DNA of 64,000 nt, taken from assembly GCA_963732775.1 (NCBI GenBank), contig CAVTAR010000004.1:186001-250000 (forward strand), in the 5' to 3' direction. Source of the stretch: CAVRQM01 sp963732775. Its GTDB lineage: Bacteria > Pseudomonadota > Alphaproteobacteria > Acetobacterales > Acetobacteraceae. Shown one piece after another: positions 1 to 9,702 of the stretch (positions are counted from its first letter, which is position 1; each line of letters opens with the position of its first letter). The notes beneath the pieces are model-generated. The model was given only the letters and a program-made list of their open reading frames with translations. It was not told the origin of the DNA and ran no database searches. Both the position numbers and the translations under genes were made by a program.

Positions 1-233
1 GCCGGTGCTGGTGCCGGAGGTGGCCGAGGCCCCCTCGCTCGGCTGCGCCATCCTGGCGGCGCACGGGGCGGGCCATTTCGCGAGCATCGACGACGGCATC
101 GCGGCGATGGTGCGGCCGGGTCGGCGGATCGAGCCCGACCTCTCCCGGGCCGACCAGTACCGACCGGCTGTTCGCGCGCTATCAGGCGCTCTATCCGGCG
201 CTGAAGGCAGTCGGGCGGGCAACAATGTCCTAG
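1..233 (+). CDS. FGGY-family carbohydrate kinase, C-terminal fragment (frameshifted)
   Basis: The window opens inside a gene whose translation (EAPSLGCAILAAHGAGHF and following) matches the C-terminal ATPase lobe of FGGY sugar kinases such as ribulokinase and xylulokinase, where a small-residue-rich 'lGaAilAa.GaG' segment lines the ATP site. After DQY the frame moves by one base. Dropping one C near 161-164 restores a DQYDRLFARYQALYPAL continuation ending at TAG 231-233, a typical FGGY tail. The kinase would phosphorylate a sugar or polyol in the cytoplasm; the substrate cannot be told from this piece. The alcohol dehydrogenase 93 nt downstream, same strand, may belong to the same sugar or polyol utilisation cluster (inference). 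Confidence 0.7.
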   Translation, partial: RCWCRRWPRPPRSAAPSWRRTGRAISRASTTASRRWCGRVGGSSPTSPGPTSTDRLFARYQALYPALKAVGRATMS

Positions 234-326
234 TCCGGGCGTGGTCGGCACGCCTGCGCTCGGGGGGCCAACCCCGCCCGTGCTGGCGCGTAGAGCCCGC
301 GCCAACTGACGCAGGAGCCCCCCACG

Positions 327-1508
327 ATGCGCGCCCTCACCTTCCACGGCAGCGGCGATGTCCGCTGCGAGACCGTGCCCGATCCCAAGATCGAGGACCC
401 CCGCGACGCCATCATCAAGGTCACGACCTGCGCCATCTGCGGCAGCGACCTGCACCTGTACGGCGGCCTCAACCCCACCATGAAACCCGGCGACGTGCTC
501 GGCCACGAGACCATGGGCGAGGTGGTCGAGGTCGGCCCCGGCGCCGCCCAGAAGCTCAAGGTCGGCGACCGCGTCGTGGTGCCGTTCACCATCTCCTGCG
601 GCGAGTGCCGGCAGTGCCGGATGCGCAACTTCTCGTGCTGCGAGCGCAGCAACCCCAACGGCAAGATGCAGGCCGAGCAATACGGCTACGCCACCGCTGG
701 CCTGTACGGTTACGGCCACAGCGTCGGCGGCTTCCCCGGCGGCCAGGCGGAATACCTGCGCGTGCCCTACGCCGATGTCGGCCCGATCAAGGTGCCGAAC
801 GGTCTCTCCGACGAGCAGGTGCTGTTCCTGTCGGACATCTTCCCCACCGCCTGGCAGGCCGCCGAGCACTGCGACATCCAGCGCGACCGCGACACGGTGC
901 TGGTGCTGGGCTGCGGGCCGGTGGGCCTGCTGGCGATCAAGTGCGCCCAGATGATGGGCGCCAAGCGCGTCATCGCCGTCGACACCGTGCCCGAGCGCAT
1001 GGCCAAGGCGCGGGCGCTCGGCGCCGAGGTCATCGATTTCGGCCACGGCAAGCTGCAGGAGCAGATCGTCGAAACCACGCACGGGCTGGGCCCCAACTCG
1101 GTGATCGAGGCGGTCGGCCTCGAGAGCGTCGGCCGCGAGGGGCTGCTGAGCCGGGTCGGCTCGGCGGTGAAGGAGGCGGTGGCCCCCGCCGAGCGCACCT
1201 ATGCGCTGGACGAGGCGATCATCGCCTGCCGGCCTTCCGGCACGGTGTCGCTCGCGGGCGTGTTCCTGGGCGCCGTGAACAACGTCGCCATGGGCGCCTT
1301 CGTCAACAAGGGGCTGACCATGCGCACCGGCCAGACGCACGTGCAGCGCTATCAGGACGACCTGATGCGGCGGATCGAGGAAGGCGAGATCGACCCGAGC
1401 TTCGTCATCACCCACCGGGTGCCGCTGGAGGATGGGCCAGCCGCCTACAAGACGTTCCGCGACAAAGAGGATGGCTGCATCAAGGTGGTGCTGAAGCCGA
1501 ACGGCTGA
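327..1508 (+). CDS. Zinc-dependent alcohol dehydrogenase (MDR superfamily, formaldehyde-dehydrogenase-like)
   Basis: 393 residues, usual for zinc MDR dehydrogenases. The catalytic zinc site is visible as CAICGSDLH and GHETMGEV. A four-cysteine structural zinc loop follows (CGECRQCRMRNFSCC). The NAD(P)-binding Rossmann motif is VLGCGPVGLLAIKCA. The long form with the insert GYGHSVGGFPGGQAEYLRVP resembles the glutathione-independent formaldehyde dehydrogenase / threonine dehydrogenase-like group, so it should oxidise or reduce an alcohol/aldehyde pair with NAD in the cytoplasm. The ATG follows a purine-rich stretch (CAGGAG, 311-316). A strong hairpin follows the stop. It lies just downstream of the sugar-kinase fragment. 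The exact substrate is not deducible. Confidence 0.9.
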   Translation: MRALTFHGSGDVRCETVPDPKIEDPRDAIIKVTTCAICGSDLHLYGGLNPTMKPGDVLGHETMGEVVEVGPGAAQKLKVGDRVVVPFTISCGECRQCRMRNFSCCERSNPNGKMQAEQYGYATAGLYGYGHSVGGFPGGQAEYLRVPYADVGPIKVPNGLSDEQVLFLSDIFPTAWQAAEHCDIQRDRDTVLVLGCGPVGLLAIKCAQMMGAKRVIAVDTVPERMAKARALGAEVIDFGHGKLQEQIVETTHGLGPNSVIEAVGLESVGREGLLSRVGSAVKEAVAPAERTYALDEAIIACRPSGTVSLAGVFLGAVNNVAMGAFVNKGLTMRTGQTHVQRYQDDLMRRIEEGEIDPSFVITHRVPLEDGPAAYKTFRDKEDGCIKVVLKPNG

Positions 1509-1518
1509 GGCGGCCGGG

Positions 1519-1558
1519 ACCCGTTCCCCCTGCCGTGGTGGCGGCAGGGGGGACGGGT
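1519..1558. terminator. Bidirectional hairpin terminator
   Basis: A 17-bp stem with a 6-nt loop: left arm ACCCGTTCCCCCTGCCG (1519-1535), right arm CGGCAGGGGGGACGGGT (1542-1558), with a single T-G wobble. It lies between the stops of two convergent genes and has no clear U-tract on either side. Confidence 0.75.
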
Positions 1559-1562
1559 GCCG

Positions 1563-2363
1563 TCACACGTGCGTGCCGGCGCGGGCCCGGTCGGCTTCTA
1601 CGCTGGCCGGGTCGAGCCCAGCGCCCATGGTCGAGCCGGCCATGGTCGAGCCGCCCATCGCACCCGTGGCCGGATCGGTCGGCACGGCACCCGCCGGGCT
1701 GGCGTCCGGGTCGAACCCGCTCCAGCCGCCGGCGCGATACTCGCTGGCACGGCGCGCCACGTCGACGCGGCCGGTGCCCTCTAGCAGCGCCTCGATCCGT
1801 CCCGCGTCGGCGTCCGCCGCCCGCACGCTGACCAGCGTGCCGCCGCGCCGCAGACCCTCGGCATAGACATGGGTGTGCTCGTGCGGCGCGCCCGAGGAGC
1901 CCCCAAGCGCCCCCAGCAGCCCGCCCGCCGCGGCGCCGGCTCCGGCGCCGGTCAGCGTGGCGACCAGCCAGCCGGCAGCCACCACCGGCCCCACGCCCGG
2001 GATCGCCAGCGCGCCGATGCCGGCCAGCAGCCCGGCGCCGCCGCCCAGCAGTGTGCCGAGCGAGGCCCCGGCCCCGGCGCCGGTCGCGGCACCATGCGTC
2101 TCCTCGCCGGCCAGCGGCGTCGCCGCGACCGGGGCCGGCGAGGCGAGGTCGCCGGCAGCGGCACGGTCGTAGTCCACCGGCGTCGTCATCGGGCCGGCGG
2201 TGGTCAGGTTCGGGTCGGCCTCCGTGCCGGCATAGGGGCGCCGGTCCGGGTCGGCGCCGACGATGCTGATGTCGGCGTGCGCGACGCCGGCGTCCTCCAG
2301 CATCCGCACCGCGCGCGCGGCCTCGTCGTAGCTGTCGTACAGATGGGTGATGGTCCGTGACAT
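1563..2363 (-). CDS. YflT-type general stress protein with glycine-zipper segment
   Basis: 266 residues. The N-terminal part (MSRTITHLYDSYDEAARAV, then LEDAGVAHADISIVG) matches the YflT / general stress protein 17M-type domain, an alpha/beta fold found in heat- and osmotic-stress proteins. Residues about 90-155 are Gly/Ala-rich (GAGAGASLGTLLGGGAGLLA and a second run), resembling a glycine-zipper membrane-associated segment. A second alpha/beta piece (GGTLVSVRAADADAGRIEAL) follows, then a low-complexity tail with Met-Gly-Ser repeats. An AGGAG lies 8 nt before the ATG. Molecular function is not known for the family; a stress-induced envelope role is inferred. Confidence 0.75.
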   Translation of the reverse strand: MSRTITHLYDSYDEAARAVRMLEDAGVAHADISIVGADPDRRPYAGTEADPNLTTAGPMTTPVDYDRAAAGDLASPAPVAATPLAGEETHGAATGAGAGASLGTLLGGGAGLLAGIGALAIPGVGPVVAAGWLVATLTGAGAGAAAGGLLGALGGSSGAPHEHTHVYAEGLRRGGTLVSVRAADADAGRIEALLEGTGRVDVARRASEYRAGGWSGFDPDASPAGAVPTDPATGAMGGSTMAGSTMGAGLDPASVEADRARAGTHV

Positions 2364-2385
2364 CGAGGTTGCTCCTGGAGTGGGG

Positions 2386-2817
2386 TTACTGCTGGCCGAC
2401 GTTGCCCTTGTAGTCGAGCCAGACTTGGACCTGCTTGGCGTCCTTCATCGCCGTGCCGCGCCAGACGCCGTCCGCGTCCTTCTTCAGGGCGGCGACGTCG
2501 GAGAAGCCGGAACTCGCGATGCGGGTCTGCGCCTGATCCTCGGTGAACGAGTTGGCGCCCTTCGCGGGGGCCGTGGCGTCGCTGCCGGTGCTGGCCACGG
2601 CCGGATTGCCGTTGCCGGCATTGGGCGTGAGCGTGCCCGCCGTGGTGGTGGTGGACGGGGTCCCAGTCGTGGACGGGGTCCCAGTCGTGGACGGGGTCCC
2701 AGCGGTGGACGGGGTCGCGGATGGGGCCGTCGCCGCGCTCTGGGCCATTGCCGGGACCGCCAGCCCGCAGGCGAGGCAGCCGGCGAGTGCCGCGGCGAGA
2801 CGGATCGATCGTTGCAT
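2386..2817 (-). CDS. Small secreted protein with Thr/Pro repeat linker
   Basis: 143 residues. It has a clear Sec signal peptide (MQRSIRLAAALAGCLACGLA, then VPAMAQ with likely AxA cleavage). A low-complexity linker built from TTGTPS repeats follows, then a compact C-terminal domain (SFTEDQAQTRIASSGFSDVA, then AALKKDADGVWRG) that resembles small PepSY-like or SH3-like periplasmic domains. GGGAGG lies a good distance upstream of the ATG (CAT at 2815-2817). It is 22 nt downstream of the stress-protein gene start, on the same strand, so co-transcription is possible. No enzymatic motif is visible and the function is unknown. Confidence 0.75.
   Translation of the reverse strand: MQRSIRLAAALAGCLACGLAVPAMAQSAATAPSATPSTAGTPSTTGTPSTTGTPSTTTTAGTLTPNAGNGNPAVASTGSDATAPAKGANSFTEDQAQTRIASSGFSDVAALKKDADGVWRGTAMKDAKQVQVWLDYKGNVGQQ
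2651..2722 (-). repeat. 18-nt tandem repeat, four copies, inside a coding region
   Basis: Four head-to-tail units of GTGGACGGGGTCCCAGTC (plus-strand sense) with drift in the last two. The unit is a multiple of three, so it expands the TTGTPS linker of the secreted protein without breaking the frame. Confidence 0.9.
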
Positions 2818-2929
2818 TGGCAAGCCTCCCTGATGGGGCACGCGGCCGCCGCCGGCCGCGCTGTCCATGGGGAGTGAAGGCGGGGCGGGGCGGCGGGTTC
2901 CCGAAGCCGCCACCGGAGCGGTCGGGACC

Positions 2930-2983
<54 letters not shown>

Positions 2984-3001
<18 letters not shown>

Positions 3002-3066
3002 CGCTGTGCCAACCCGCGCGCTGTGCCAACCCCGCGCTGTGCCAACCCGCCCGCTGTGCAACCCGG
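2984..3066. repeat. 16-17-nt tandem repeat derived from the tRNA-Thr 5' end
   Basis: Five consecutive units on the plus strand. The first, CCGCTGTGCTAACCCGG (2984-3000), is the D-arm/acceptor part of tRNA-Thr itself. Four more follow with one or two changes each: CCGCTGTGCCAACCCGC, GCGCTGTGCCAACCCC, GCGCTGTGCCAACCCGC and CCGCTGTGCAACCCGG. The copies sit immediately 5' of the tRNA in its transcriptional direction, where promoter or leader sequence would be expected. Confidence 0.9.
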
Positions 3067-3123
3067 GGCCGGACTCCGTCCTACCATGTCGGCGCGGGCG
3101 GGAGAACGGCCGGGCGCGCGGCC

Positions 3124-4182
3124 TCAGTGACCCAGGTGCGCGCCGAAGAACGCGGCAATCTCGCCGAACGCCTCGGCCGTCTCCGGGAGCTGGTCGTTGA
3201 ACTGGTATTGCGCGTGCGACTGGCCCTCGAACACCTCGAGCTGCGCCTCCACCCCCGCCTGGCGCAGCTTGCGATGCACGCGCACGGTGTTGCTGAGCAG
3301 CAGGTCGCGCGTGCCGGTGGTCAGGATGGCCGGCGGAAAGCCGTGCATGTCGCCATACACCGGCGACAGCAGTGGGTCGTGCAGGTCGTGGCCCTGGGCG
3401 TAGATCACCGTCGCGGCGTCGCAGAACCCATCGCGCGAGACCAGGATATTGTCCACCTTCTCGTTCGTGTAGAACGTGTCTCCGGTCTTGGTCACGTCCG
3501 ACATCGGCGTGCCCGGGGCGATGGCGCCCGGCATCGGCAGCCCCCGCTCGCGGGCGCGCAGCACCATCTCCAGCGCCAGCGCGCCGCCCGCCGAGGTGCC
3601 GAAGAAGGCGATGTCGTTCGCCTTGGTGGTCTTCAGCGCCGCCTTGTAGACGGTCACGGCGTCGTCGAGGGCGGCCGGGAAATACGCCTCGGGCGGCATC
3701 CGGTAGTCGACCGCGATCACCTTGTAGTGACCGAACCCGGCCATCATGATCGCCTCGGTCGCGCCGGACTCGCCGGGGAACAGTACGTAGCAGCCGCCGT
3801 GGACGTGGATCAGCAGCTTGCCCTGGTGCTCGGGCGGGATGCTGGCCGGCGTCAGCACGCGCACCTTCACGCCGTCCATGGTGGATTGCTCCATGGTGAC
3901 GTGCAGCCGTTCCAGCATCCCCGGGATGGCCTTGACGGTCCTGGCGGCCTGGGCGTCGGCGAACTGGCGAGCCTCCTCGCCAGTCTTCCACAGCTTGTCC
4001 CAGTCGGGGTTGAGCGGGGCGGCGATGATCGCCTGCATTCCCGGGCTGATATCGGCGGTCGGCGGCGGCAGGGACCTGGCCGGCACGTTGAGCGGTTGCA
4101 GCGGCGCATTCGCGGCGAGCGCCGCCGCCGCGGAGCCCAGGAGCGCCGCAGTGGCGACGAGCAGAAGTCTGTCGTGCTGCAT
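3124..4182 (-). CDS. Secreted alpha/beta hydrolase, hormone-sensitive-lipase family
   Basis: 352 residues. It starts with a signal peptide (MQHDRLLLVATAALLGSAAA, then ALAANA). The HSL oxyanion motif HVHGGCY and the nucleophile elbow GTSAGGA are present. The acid/histidine region (TGTRDLLLSNT and GQSHAQYQF) completes a Ser-Asp-His triad. It should hydrolyse carboxyl esters in the periplasm or outside the cell; the substrate is unknown. The start is the ATG at 4180-4182, with GAGGGAA upstream. The 267 nt between this gene and the divergent protease hold no further gene. Confidence 0.85.
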   Translation of the reverse strand: MQHDRLLLVATAALLGSAAAALAANAPLQPLNVPARSLPPPTADISPGMQAIIAAPLNPDWDKLWKTGEEARQFADAQAARTVKAIPGMLERLHVTMEQSTMDGVKVRVLTPASIPPEHQGKLLIHVHGGCYVLFPGESGATEAIMMAGFGHYKVIAVDYRMPPEAYFPAALDDAVTVYKAALKTTKANDIAFFGTSAGGALALEMVLRARERGLPMPGAIAPGTPMSDVTKTGDTFYTNEKVDNILVSRDGFCDAATVIYAQGHDLHDPLLSPVYGDMHGFPPAILTTGTRDLLLSNTVRVHRKLRQAGVEAQLEVFEGQSHAQYQFNDQLPETAEAFGEIAAFFGAHLGH

Positions 4183-4449
4183 GGATGTGTTCCCTCGAGG
4201 TTTCTTGGACCGCGCGGCAGATCCGTCGCGCGGCCGTATGGTGGTTCGTTGCACTAGACCAGCTATCGGCGGCCGCTGTCCGGCGCGAACGCACGCACGC
4301 ACGTCGATAGGCCGCGGCCCGCCTGGACGCAATGCAATGAAGCAGGCTTCACGCCGCCGCCACTGCCCGGTTGGCAGGCCGGCGCCAGGATGCAGCGGTC
4401 GAAGGCGGCCTTGCGGTCGCCGGCCCATAGTCATTCAGGGAGCTTCCGC

Positions 4450-6147
4450 ATGTCATCCGACTCGTCCGGCACGCCACGGCACACCCCGACCCGGCGGGCT
4501 CGCGCCGCCCTGGTCGCCGTGCTGCTGGGCAGCACCGCGCTCGGCGGCTTCGCCGCGCATCAGGCGATTGCCCAGAACTCGCCCGCGACCACGCAGGCGT
4601 CCAGCACGCCGGCGGCCCCGATCCAGCCCGCGGCCCCGGCGCAGGCGCTGCCGGACTTCGCCGACCTCGTGACCCGCGTGCGCCCGGCGGTGGTGCAGGT
4701 CACGACCGAACTCGGCCTGCAGCCCGCGGCCGACACCCAGGAAGGTCCCGGGTTCGGCCCGGGCCAGGGTGAAGGCGGCGGCCACGGCCGCATGATGCCG
4801 ATGCCCGGCCCGTTCGGCGGCATGCCGTTCGGCCAGATGCCTTTTGGGACGCCCGGCAACCCGCATCAGGGCCACCCGCACGCCATGGAGGCGCGCGGCT
4901 CCGGCTTCATCATCGACGCCGACGGCACCATCGTCACCAACAACCACGTCGTCCACGGCGCCAAGTCAGTCAGCGTCACGCTGGACGACGGCACCGTGGT
5001 GCCGGCCAAGGTGGTCGGCCGCGACGCCCGCACCGACCTCGCCGTGCTGCGCATCAGCACCGACCACAAGCTGCCGTTCATCGAACTCGGCGACAGCGCG
5101 CGCGTGCGGCCCGGCCAGTGGGTGGTCGCCATGGGCAACCCGTTCGGCCTCGGCGGCTCGGTCACTGCCGGCATCGTCTCGGCGAGCGGGCGCGACATCG
5201 GCGAGGGACCGTACGACAACTTCATCCAGGTCGACGCGCCGATCAACCAGGGCAACTCCGGCGGCCCGCTGTTCACCCAGGACGGCCACGTCGTGGGCGT
5301 GAACACGGCGATCCTGTCGCCCACCGGCGGCAGCGTCGGCATCGGCTTCGCCATCCCGTCGGACATGGTGCGCACCGTGGTGGCGCAGCTCGAGAAGGAC
5401 GGCCACGTCACCCGCGGCTACCTGGGCGTCGAGACCCAGCCGATCAGCCCGGCGATGGCCGCGGCGCTCAAGCTCGACCACAGCGGCGGCGAGCACGCCG
5501 GCGCCCTGGTCGCCAGCGTGGAGCCGGGCTCGCCCGCGGCCAAGGCGGGCGTGCAGCCGGGTGACGTCATCACCGGCGTCAACGGCCAGCACGTGACCAA
5601 CCCGCGCGAGCTGGCGGTCGACGTGGCCGGCCTCGCGCCCGGGAGCGATGCGAAGGTCGACGTGCTGCGCGACGGCGCGACGCAGACGCTGTCGGCGGCG
5701 CTGGCGACCATGCCCGGCGCGAAGGTGGCCGATGCCGGCCACGCGGGCGGGCCCGCCGCGGGCAAGCCGACCATCGGCCTGGCGCTGGTGCCGGTCTCGC
5801 CCGAGATGCGCGGCCAGCTCGACCTGCCGGCCGACGCGAGCGGTGCCGTGGTGGCGCAGGTCCGCCCCGGCTCGGCCGCGGACGAGGCCGGGTTGCGCCA
5901 GGGCGACGTGGTGGTGGGGGTTGGCACCCGCGCCGTCAACTCGCCCGAGGCCGCCGTGAAGGCGATCCACGAGGCGGTGGGCGCCGGCGACCAGGTGGCG
6001 CTGCGGGTGCTGCGCAACGGCCACTCGACCTTCGTCGCGGTGGCCTCGCCGAAGCCCGGCCAGGGAACGCCCGGCCAGGGGCAGCCCGGCCAGGGCGACC
6101 AGACCCCCGGCGCCACGCCTGACGAGCAGGACGGCGGCGAGGGCTGA
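4450..6147 (+). CDS. degP: DegP/HtrA-family periplasmic serine endoprotease
   Basis: 565 residues. A twin-Arg-containing, Sec-like N-terminus (RRARAALVAVLLGSTALGGF, then AAHQAIAQ) is followed by a disordered Pro/Gly/Met-rich stretch. The chymotrypsin-like domain carries all three catalytic residues: His in NNHVVHG, Asp in DARTDLAVL, Ser in GNSGGPLF. Two PDZ domains follow (AGALVASVEPGSPAAKAGV and SGAVVAQVRPGSAADEAGL), as in Do/DegP/MucD. The C-terminus ends in PGQG repeats. It degrades or refolds misfolded envelope proteins. The ATG at 4450 is preceded by GGGAG. An inverted repeat lies after the stop. Confidence 0.92.
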   Translation: MSSDSSGTPRHTPTRRARAALVAVLLGSTALGGFAAHQAIAQNSPATTQASSTPAAPIQPAAPAQALPDFADLVTRVRPAVVQVTTELGLQPAADTQEGPGFGPGQGEGGGHGRMMPMPGPFGGMPFGQMPFGTPGNPHQGHPHAMEARGSGFIIDADGTIVTNNHVVHGAKSVSVTLDDGTVVPAKVVGRDARTDLAVLRISTDHKLPFIELGDSARVRPGQWVVAMGNPFGLGGSVTAGIVSASGRDIGEGPYDNFIQVDAPINQGNSGGPLFTQDGHVVGVNTAILSPTGGSVGIGFAIPSDMVRTVVAQLEKDGHVTRGYLGVETQPISPAMAAALKLDHSGGEHAGALVASVEPGSPAAKAGVQPGDVITGVNGQHVTNPRELAVDVAGLAPGSDAKVDVLRDGATQTLSAALATMPGAKVADAGHAGGPAAGKPTIGLALVPVSPEMRGQLDLPADASGAVVAQVRPGSAADEAGLRQGDVVVGVGTRAVNSPEAAVKAIHEAVGAGDQVALRVLRNGHSTFVAVASPKPGQGTPGQGQPGQGDQTPGATPDEQDGGEG

Positions 6148-6159
6148 CCCCGCCTGCGA

Positions 6160-6198
6160 ACCGCCCCCCTCTCCCGTTCGCGGGGGAGGGGGACGGGT
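6160..6198. terminator. Intergenic hairpin between convergent protease and R-M genes
   Basis: CCCCCTCTCCCG pairs with CGGGGGAGGGGG across a short TT-containing loop, with one mismatch and further outer pairing. It fills the space between two convergent stop codons. The sequence resembles the CCCTCTCCC/GGGAGAGGG palindromes common in high-GC proteobacterial genomes. Confidence 0.55.
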
Positions 6199-9100
6199 TT
6201 ACGCGGCGTAGCGGCCCTCGCCCACCCGGCGGATCTGGCCGAGGGCCGCCAGCGTCTCCAGCATCGGGCGCACGCGGCGCGCCGAGACGCCCTCGAAACG
6301 GCGCGCCAGGGCCGCGGCGTCGGACGGCGCGGCCCCCATCGCGGCGCGGAGGGCGACGAACTGGCCGGGGGTGCTGGCCGGCCATGCGCGCATGGCGACG
6401 GGCTCGCTGGTCACGTCGAACGCCTTCTGCACGCGGCGGGCCTGCTGGGTTTCGGGGGCCTGGTACTCGGGGCGTAGCCAGCGAACCAGGCCGGTTTCTT
6501 CCTCGGCGCGGCGTTCGGCGTTCAGCGCCACGACGCGCGCCACGATCGCCTCGGCGTCGAGCGTCGCGGGCCAGCCATAGGCGGCGCCCACCGCGGCATC
6601 GAGGCGGTCGTGCAGATGGCCGAGCACGGAGACCTCGCCCGCGTCGTGGACGTCGCGCTCGGCATCCGTCAGCGGGCGGCCGGCGGCGAGGGCTGTGCGG
6701 ACGTTGTACAGCCCGGTCAGCGTGATCTGCGTGTGCGCCGCCAGCACGCGCTTGCGCAGCGCGTCGAGTTCCTCGGCGAGGGCCGCGATGGCGTCGCGCT
6801 GGGCGGCGGTGGCGTCGGGGAAGGGGAACGGGTCGAAGCAGAGCGTCTTGTTGTAGCGCGGATCGTTGCCGTAGCCGAGGCGTCCGCCGGCGAGCACGGC
6901 CCATTCGGTGTGCCAGCGCGACGACAGCACGCCGAGGTGGAAGGCGTCGTCCGAGGCGACGCAGACGAGCATGTTGTCGGGGATGATGGCGGCGTCGAGA
7001 AACTGGAAGATGCGGTGCTTCATCGTCTCGACGGTGGCGATGTAGCGGGGCAGACCGCGAAGGGCCGGACGCAGGACGGCGTTGTTACGGCCAAACAACC
7101 ACCAGTGAGTGCGCCGATACGCTTCGTTGTTGCTGTCCCGCTCGGGCTTCACGTGCGTGAGGACGTGCTGATACGTCGCTGGAAAGCGCCGCCTCACCTC
7201 CTCCTCTGATAGGCCATCGAGATCGATCACCATCACGTCGCGCCCGCGCTGCGTCAGGTCGCGGCCGTTGCGATAAAGGCGGATGTGCCGCTCCAGCCCC
7301 GGCACGCGGCCGAGACCCAGGCTGCGCGCCACCGCCGGCGTGACGATGAAGCCCGCGCCGTGCAGCGACATCCCGCGGCTGGTCAGACCCTCGTTCGCTA
7401 GCAACGGTCGTGCCGTGTCCGGCGTCGCGCAAATCGTGAGATCGGCGTTGATGACCCCCTCGCGCGTCACGCACTCGACCAGCGGCACCTCGCCGTCGCC
7501 CTCGGGCGTTACCGTCAGTAGCCGTCCCGCGCCCGGGCCGGCGGCCACCACCGACATCGCGATGCGCACCGCTGCCGTGCCCTCGCCGTCGGCCCAGGGA
7601 TGATCGGGGATGGCGAAGGCGAGATGCACCGGCCTGCGCGCCTCCAGCGCCGCCGCGACGATCCGGCGCGAGAACGCCTGGCGCAGCGAGTTCGACGTGA
7701 TGAGGCCGCAGCGTCGCACGCCGCCTTCCGCCACCGCCTGCGCGCCCTTGGCCCAGAAGAACAGCGCGAGGTCGGCGCTGCGCGGCAGCTTCGGATAGGC
7801 CGCCCACAGCGCCTCGGTGTAGCCCTCGCCCAGCTTGCCGCGCAGGTCCTTGCCGCCCATGAAAGGCGGGTTGCCGACGATGAAGTCCGCCTCCGGCCAC
7901 ACCTCCGGCTTCGCCCCCACCGGCCGCATCACCACGACGCGCGCGCGCTCGTCCGGCACGCGTTCGCCGGTGATCGAGTGGCGCTTGGTGGTGACCCCGT
8001 CCCAGCGCGACACCAGCGCCCCTTTGTCGTCCCGCTCCTCCACCTCGTGCGCGTAATCCAGCAGCGCGTCGCATTCGCGGATGTTGCGGAAATCGTGCAG
8101 GATCGGCTCGGGCGGCGGGCCGCCCGCGGTGCGGAAATGCCATTGCAGGCAGCCGATCCACAGCACCAGTTCCGCCACCGGAACGGCGCGGGGGTTCTTG
8201 TCGAGGCCGAGGAAGTTGTGCGGGTCGACGCTGGCGCCGGCCAGCGCCAGGCGGTCGCCCTCGCCCGGACCCAGCGTCGCGAGCAGGTCCAGCACCTCGC
8301 CCTCAAGCCGCTTCATCAGCTCGAGCGCCACGTACAGGAAGTTGCCGGTGCCGCAGGCCGGGTCCAGCACGCGGGTGCTGGCGAGCGTGCCGTGGAAGCC
8401 GGCCAGCAGGCGGATCGCCTCGTCTCGCTTGCCGGCCGCGTCGGCCGCGACCGCGGCGGCCTTCACGCCGTCCCACTCGGCGCGCAGCGGCTCCATTATG
8501 GTCGGCAGCACCAGCCGCTCCACGAAGGCGCGCGGCGTGAAGTGGGCACCGAGTTCGGCCCGGCGCGGCGCGTCGAGAGCGCCTTCCAGCAGCGTGCCGA
8601 AGATCGCCGGCTCCACGTTCGCCCAGTCCTTGCCGGCGGCGCTGATGAGCAGGGCGAGCTCGTCGGCATCGACCGGCAGCGGCTCGGTGGTGCCGTGCGC
8701 GCCGCCGGCGCGGAACAGGCCGCCGTTGAAGTGGCGCAGGTCGTCGGCGATCGCGGCCGAATAGCCGCCGCGATCCATTACCCGCCAGAACTCGCCGACC
8801 GAGCCGACGAAGCGCCGCGGATCGCCCGCGCAGGCGCGCAGCAGTTCGGTGAACGTATCGGGTTTCGGAAACAGCCCGACGGATTGCGCGAACATGCAGA
8901 AGATGCAGCGGATCAGAAACGTCGCCACGGCCTGCGGCGCATGGCGCGGTTTCCCGCGCGAGCCTTCCAGCGCGCGGGACAGTTTCGCGAGCAGCCTCGC
9001 GATGTCGCGCGTCACCTCCGCGCGCACCCGCGACGGGTCGAGCGAGTGCGGCTCGAGCCAAACTCTCCGCAACCGCTCGCGCGCGTCGGCGTCGTGCAGG

Positions 9101-9631
9101 TCCGGCAGGTAGATACGGAAGCGTTCCCGGTCGGGGAACTGCGCGTAGTGCTTGCCGGTGCCGCTGAAGTCGGCGTACAGGTCGAAGCAGAAGCCGATGT
9201 CGCAGACGAGCAGGAACGGCGGCCAGTCGTCCGGCACGTCTTTCGCGTAGGCTTCCGCCTGCCCGCGCGCGGCGAGCATCAGCCGCGCCCAGTCCTGGCC
9301 GCCCCGCACGCGCGCGGCGCTCGGTCAGGGGCAGGTCCGGCAGAAAGGACGCCTGGCGCGGCCTGGCGCCGGGCTGCTTGGCCTCCAGCACGAAGCAGCC
9401 GCGCCGGTAGAGGTCCATGAAGCGGCGCGTGGTGGAGCCGTCCGCCTCGTGGCGTTCCACCGCGCGCTCGAAGCGGTAGTCGCTGAGGCGGCCGGTGGCG
9501 GGGTCGGGGCGCGGCACGTCGAGCAGGTCGCAGAGCTCGTTGAGGAAGGAGTCCTTGTTGGCGCGCTCGGCGCCCTCGCTGGTCTCCCAGCGGGCGATGA
9601 AGCGGTCGATCGTTCCAGGCGGCGCTGTCAC
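6199..9631 (-). CDS. MmeI-type (type IIL) restriction-modification enzyme, frameshifted between nuclease and methylase parts
   Basis: About 1140 residues over two frames. The N-terminal frame from GTG 9631 (GTIDRFIARWETSEGAERAN) has the MmeI-like PD-ExK nuclease signature: FMDLYRRGCFVLEAKQ, i.e. D-x9-E-x-K, the same spacing as MmeI. Around 9306-9312, at a CG-repeat tract, the frame shifts by one base, then continues VRGGQDWARLMLAARGQAEA. The methylase has motif I VLDPACGTGNF and motif IV FIVGNPPFMGG (N6-adenine type), a target-recognition region, and a winged-helix-like C-terminus (ARRVRPMLETLAALGQIRRV). In this family one polypeptide methylates one strand and cuts unmethylated DNA. As written, the nuclease is separated from the 1036-codon methylase frame. 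Confidence 0.85.
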
Positions 9632-9702
9632 GGCGGCAGGGAATCATGCGCGCGCGCGATTGTCACGCGCAGCGTCGCCTCGCCCCCCGCCAGCGCTCCG
9701 GC

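Noticed and set aside
7600..9420. A 606-codon plus-strand frame opposite the MmeI-type gene
   Set aside because: Antisense shadow of a clear methylase; low-complexity Arg/Glu/Gln content and no recognisable motif.
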